The position numbers and the translations under genes were made by a program. Positions 4,557-5,007 of a stretch of 5,007 nt of DNA are shown one piece after another. Below the pieces are notes generated by a model. It had not been told where the DNA came from, ran no database searches, and saw nothing but the letters and a program-made list of their open reading frames with translations. Origin of the DNA: Burkholderiales bacterium (GTDB lineage Bacteria > Pseudomonadota > Gammaproteobacteria > Burkholderiales > Usitatibacteraceae); the NCBI GenBank assembly GCA_026786225.1, contig JAJAYN010000585.1, positions 1-5,007 on the forward strand. Reading direction: 5' to 3'. How positions within the stretch are numbered: the stretch's first letter is position 1; each line of letters starts with the position of its first letter.

Positions 4557-5007
4557 CACCCTCTATGGCCTCGATGCGCTCGGCACCCCACAGGCTTTTC
4601 TTCTGGCACTGCTGATCGGTGTCGGCTTCGCTTTTGCACTCGAGCGGGCCGGCTTCAGCAGTTCGCGCCGTTTGGCCGGCGTCTTCTACTTTACCGACAT
4701 GGCCGTGGTGAAGGTGATGTTCTCCGCGGTCATCACTGCGGCGCTGGGACTCTCGTATCTGGTGGGTTGCGGCTGGATCCAGTTCGATCAGATTTTCCTC
4801 ATGCCCACCATCTACGGCGCCCAAATCGTGGGGGGTCTGCTGTTCGGCGTCGGTTTTGTGATGGGTGCCTGGTGCCCGGGCACGGCAGCGGTGGGCCTGG
4901 CCGCAGGCCGGATCGACGCGCTGGTATTCCTGCTCGGTGTCGTGGGCGGCAGCATCCTGTTCAACGAATCCTTCTCCGTGATCCTTCCGTTGTACACGGC
5001 CGGGGAC
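4549..5007 (+). CDS. YeeE/YedE family sulfur-transport membrane protein, second subunit (3' end outside window)
   Basis: An open frame of 153 codons runs off the right edge with no stop. The ATG at 4549 overlaps the end of the preceding gene by eight bases (its stop is 4554-4556), a classic sign of translational coupling. The protein is strongly hydrophobic, with spans near 15-31, 52-71, 88-109 and 122-139. ERAGFSSSRRLAGVFYFTDMA (32-52) and MGAWCPGTAAVGLAAGRIDAL (105-125) are typical of the family; C109 in the WCPGTA motif is the expected conserved membrane Cys, and C74 is a second. The motif set differs from the upstream gene (WCPGT against GCTSG), so the two look like complementary halves of one transporter rather than a recent duplication. 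It is unlikely to be a pseudogene: the visible part is intact. Confidence 0.87.
   Translation, partial: MISTLYGLDALGTPQAFLLALLIGVGFAFALERAGFSSSRRLAGVFYFTDMAVVKVMFSAVITAALGLSYLVGCGWIQFDQIFLMPTIYGAQIVGGLLFGVGFVMGAWCPGTAAVGLAAGRIDALVFLLGVVGGSILFNESFSVILPLYTAGD

Noticed and set aside
4507..4997. Two - strand frames opposite the second YeeE/YedE gene
   Set aside because: Both are shadows of the + strand membrane protein, which shows clear family motifs and a coupled start at 4549.
1..5007. CRISPR arrays, insertion sequences, tRNA or attachment sites
   Set aside because: No regularly spaced repeats, transposase motifs, terminal inverted repeats or tRNA-like cloverleaf were seen on reading the window.

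Overview
The window comes from a GC-rich proteobacterial chromosome or large accessory replicon. The codon use, the strong AAAGGAG-type ribosome binding sites, the Sec-exported diheme cytochrome c and the gene families present best fit a beta- or gammaproteobacterium able to oxidise inorganic sulfur. No rRNA, tRNA or taxon-specific marker is present, so this is an inference from gene content.

Layout, with every well-supported gene on the + strand. (1) From the left edge to 266 lies the 3' end of a methionine-rich, probably exported, metal-binding-type protein, followed by a hairpin terminator at 299-326. (2) Bases 519-1918 hold a two-gene unit: a DUF302 protein and a diheme cytochrome c of the thiosulfate dehydrogenase (TsdA) type. 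(3) Bases 2173-3210 encode a zinc-dependent, probably NAD-linked, medium-chain alcohol dehydrogenase close to the formaldehyde-dehydrogenase-like group. (4) After a 249-base non-coding stretch with a clear palindrome and a -10-like box, a tightly packed operon starts at 3460. It encodes an exported rhodanese-like protein followed by two half-size YeeE/YedE sulfur-transport membrane proteins. The second of these runs off the right edge, so it has no stop codon in the window.

Working model (inference): the cytochrome oxidises thiosulfate to tetrathionate in the periplasm. The exported rhodanese-fold protein binds or hands over a sulfur species there. The YeeE/YedE pair moves thiosulfate or another sulfur compound across the inner membrane. 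DUF302 is a cytoplasmic partner of unknown function that recurs in sulfur and redox contexts. The dehydrogenase has no obvious biochemical link and may be a bystander or serve aldehyde/alcohol detoxification.

The most unusual feature is the rhodanese-like protein. Its active-site cysteine position is occupied by Asp, and its only cysteine is the very last residue, at the end of a roughly 50-residue Ala/Pro-rich tail. This resembles, in principle, the C-terminal cysteine swinging arm of SoxY. Other points of interest are a palindrome at the promoter position of the transport operon, an inverted repeat upstream of the DUF302 gene, and a possible 36-residue antisense membrane peptide.
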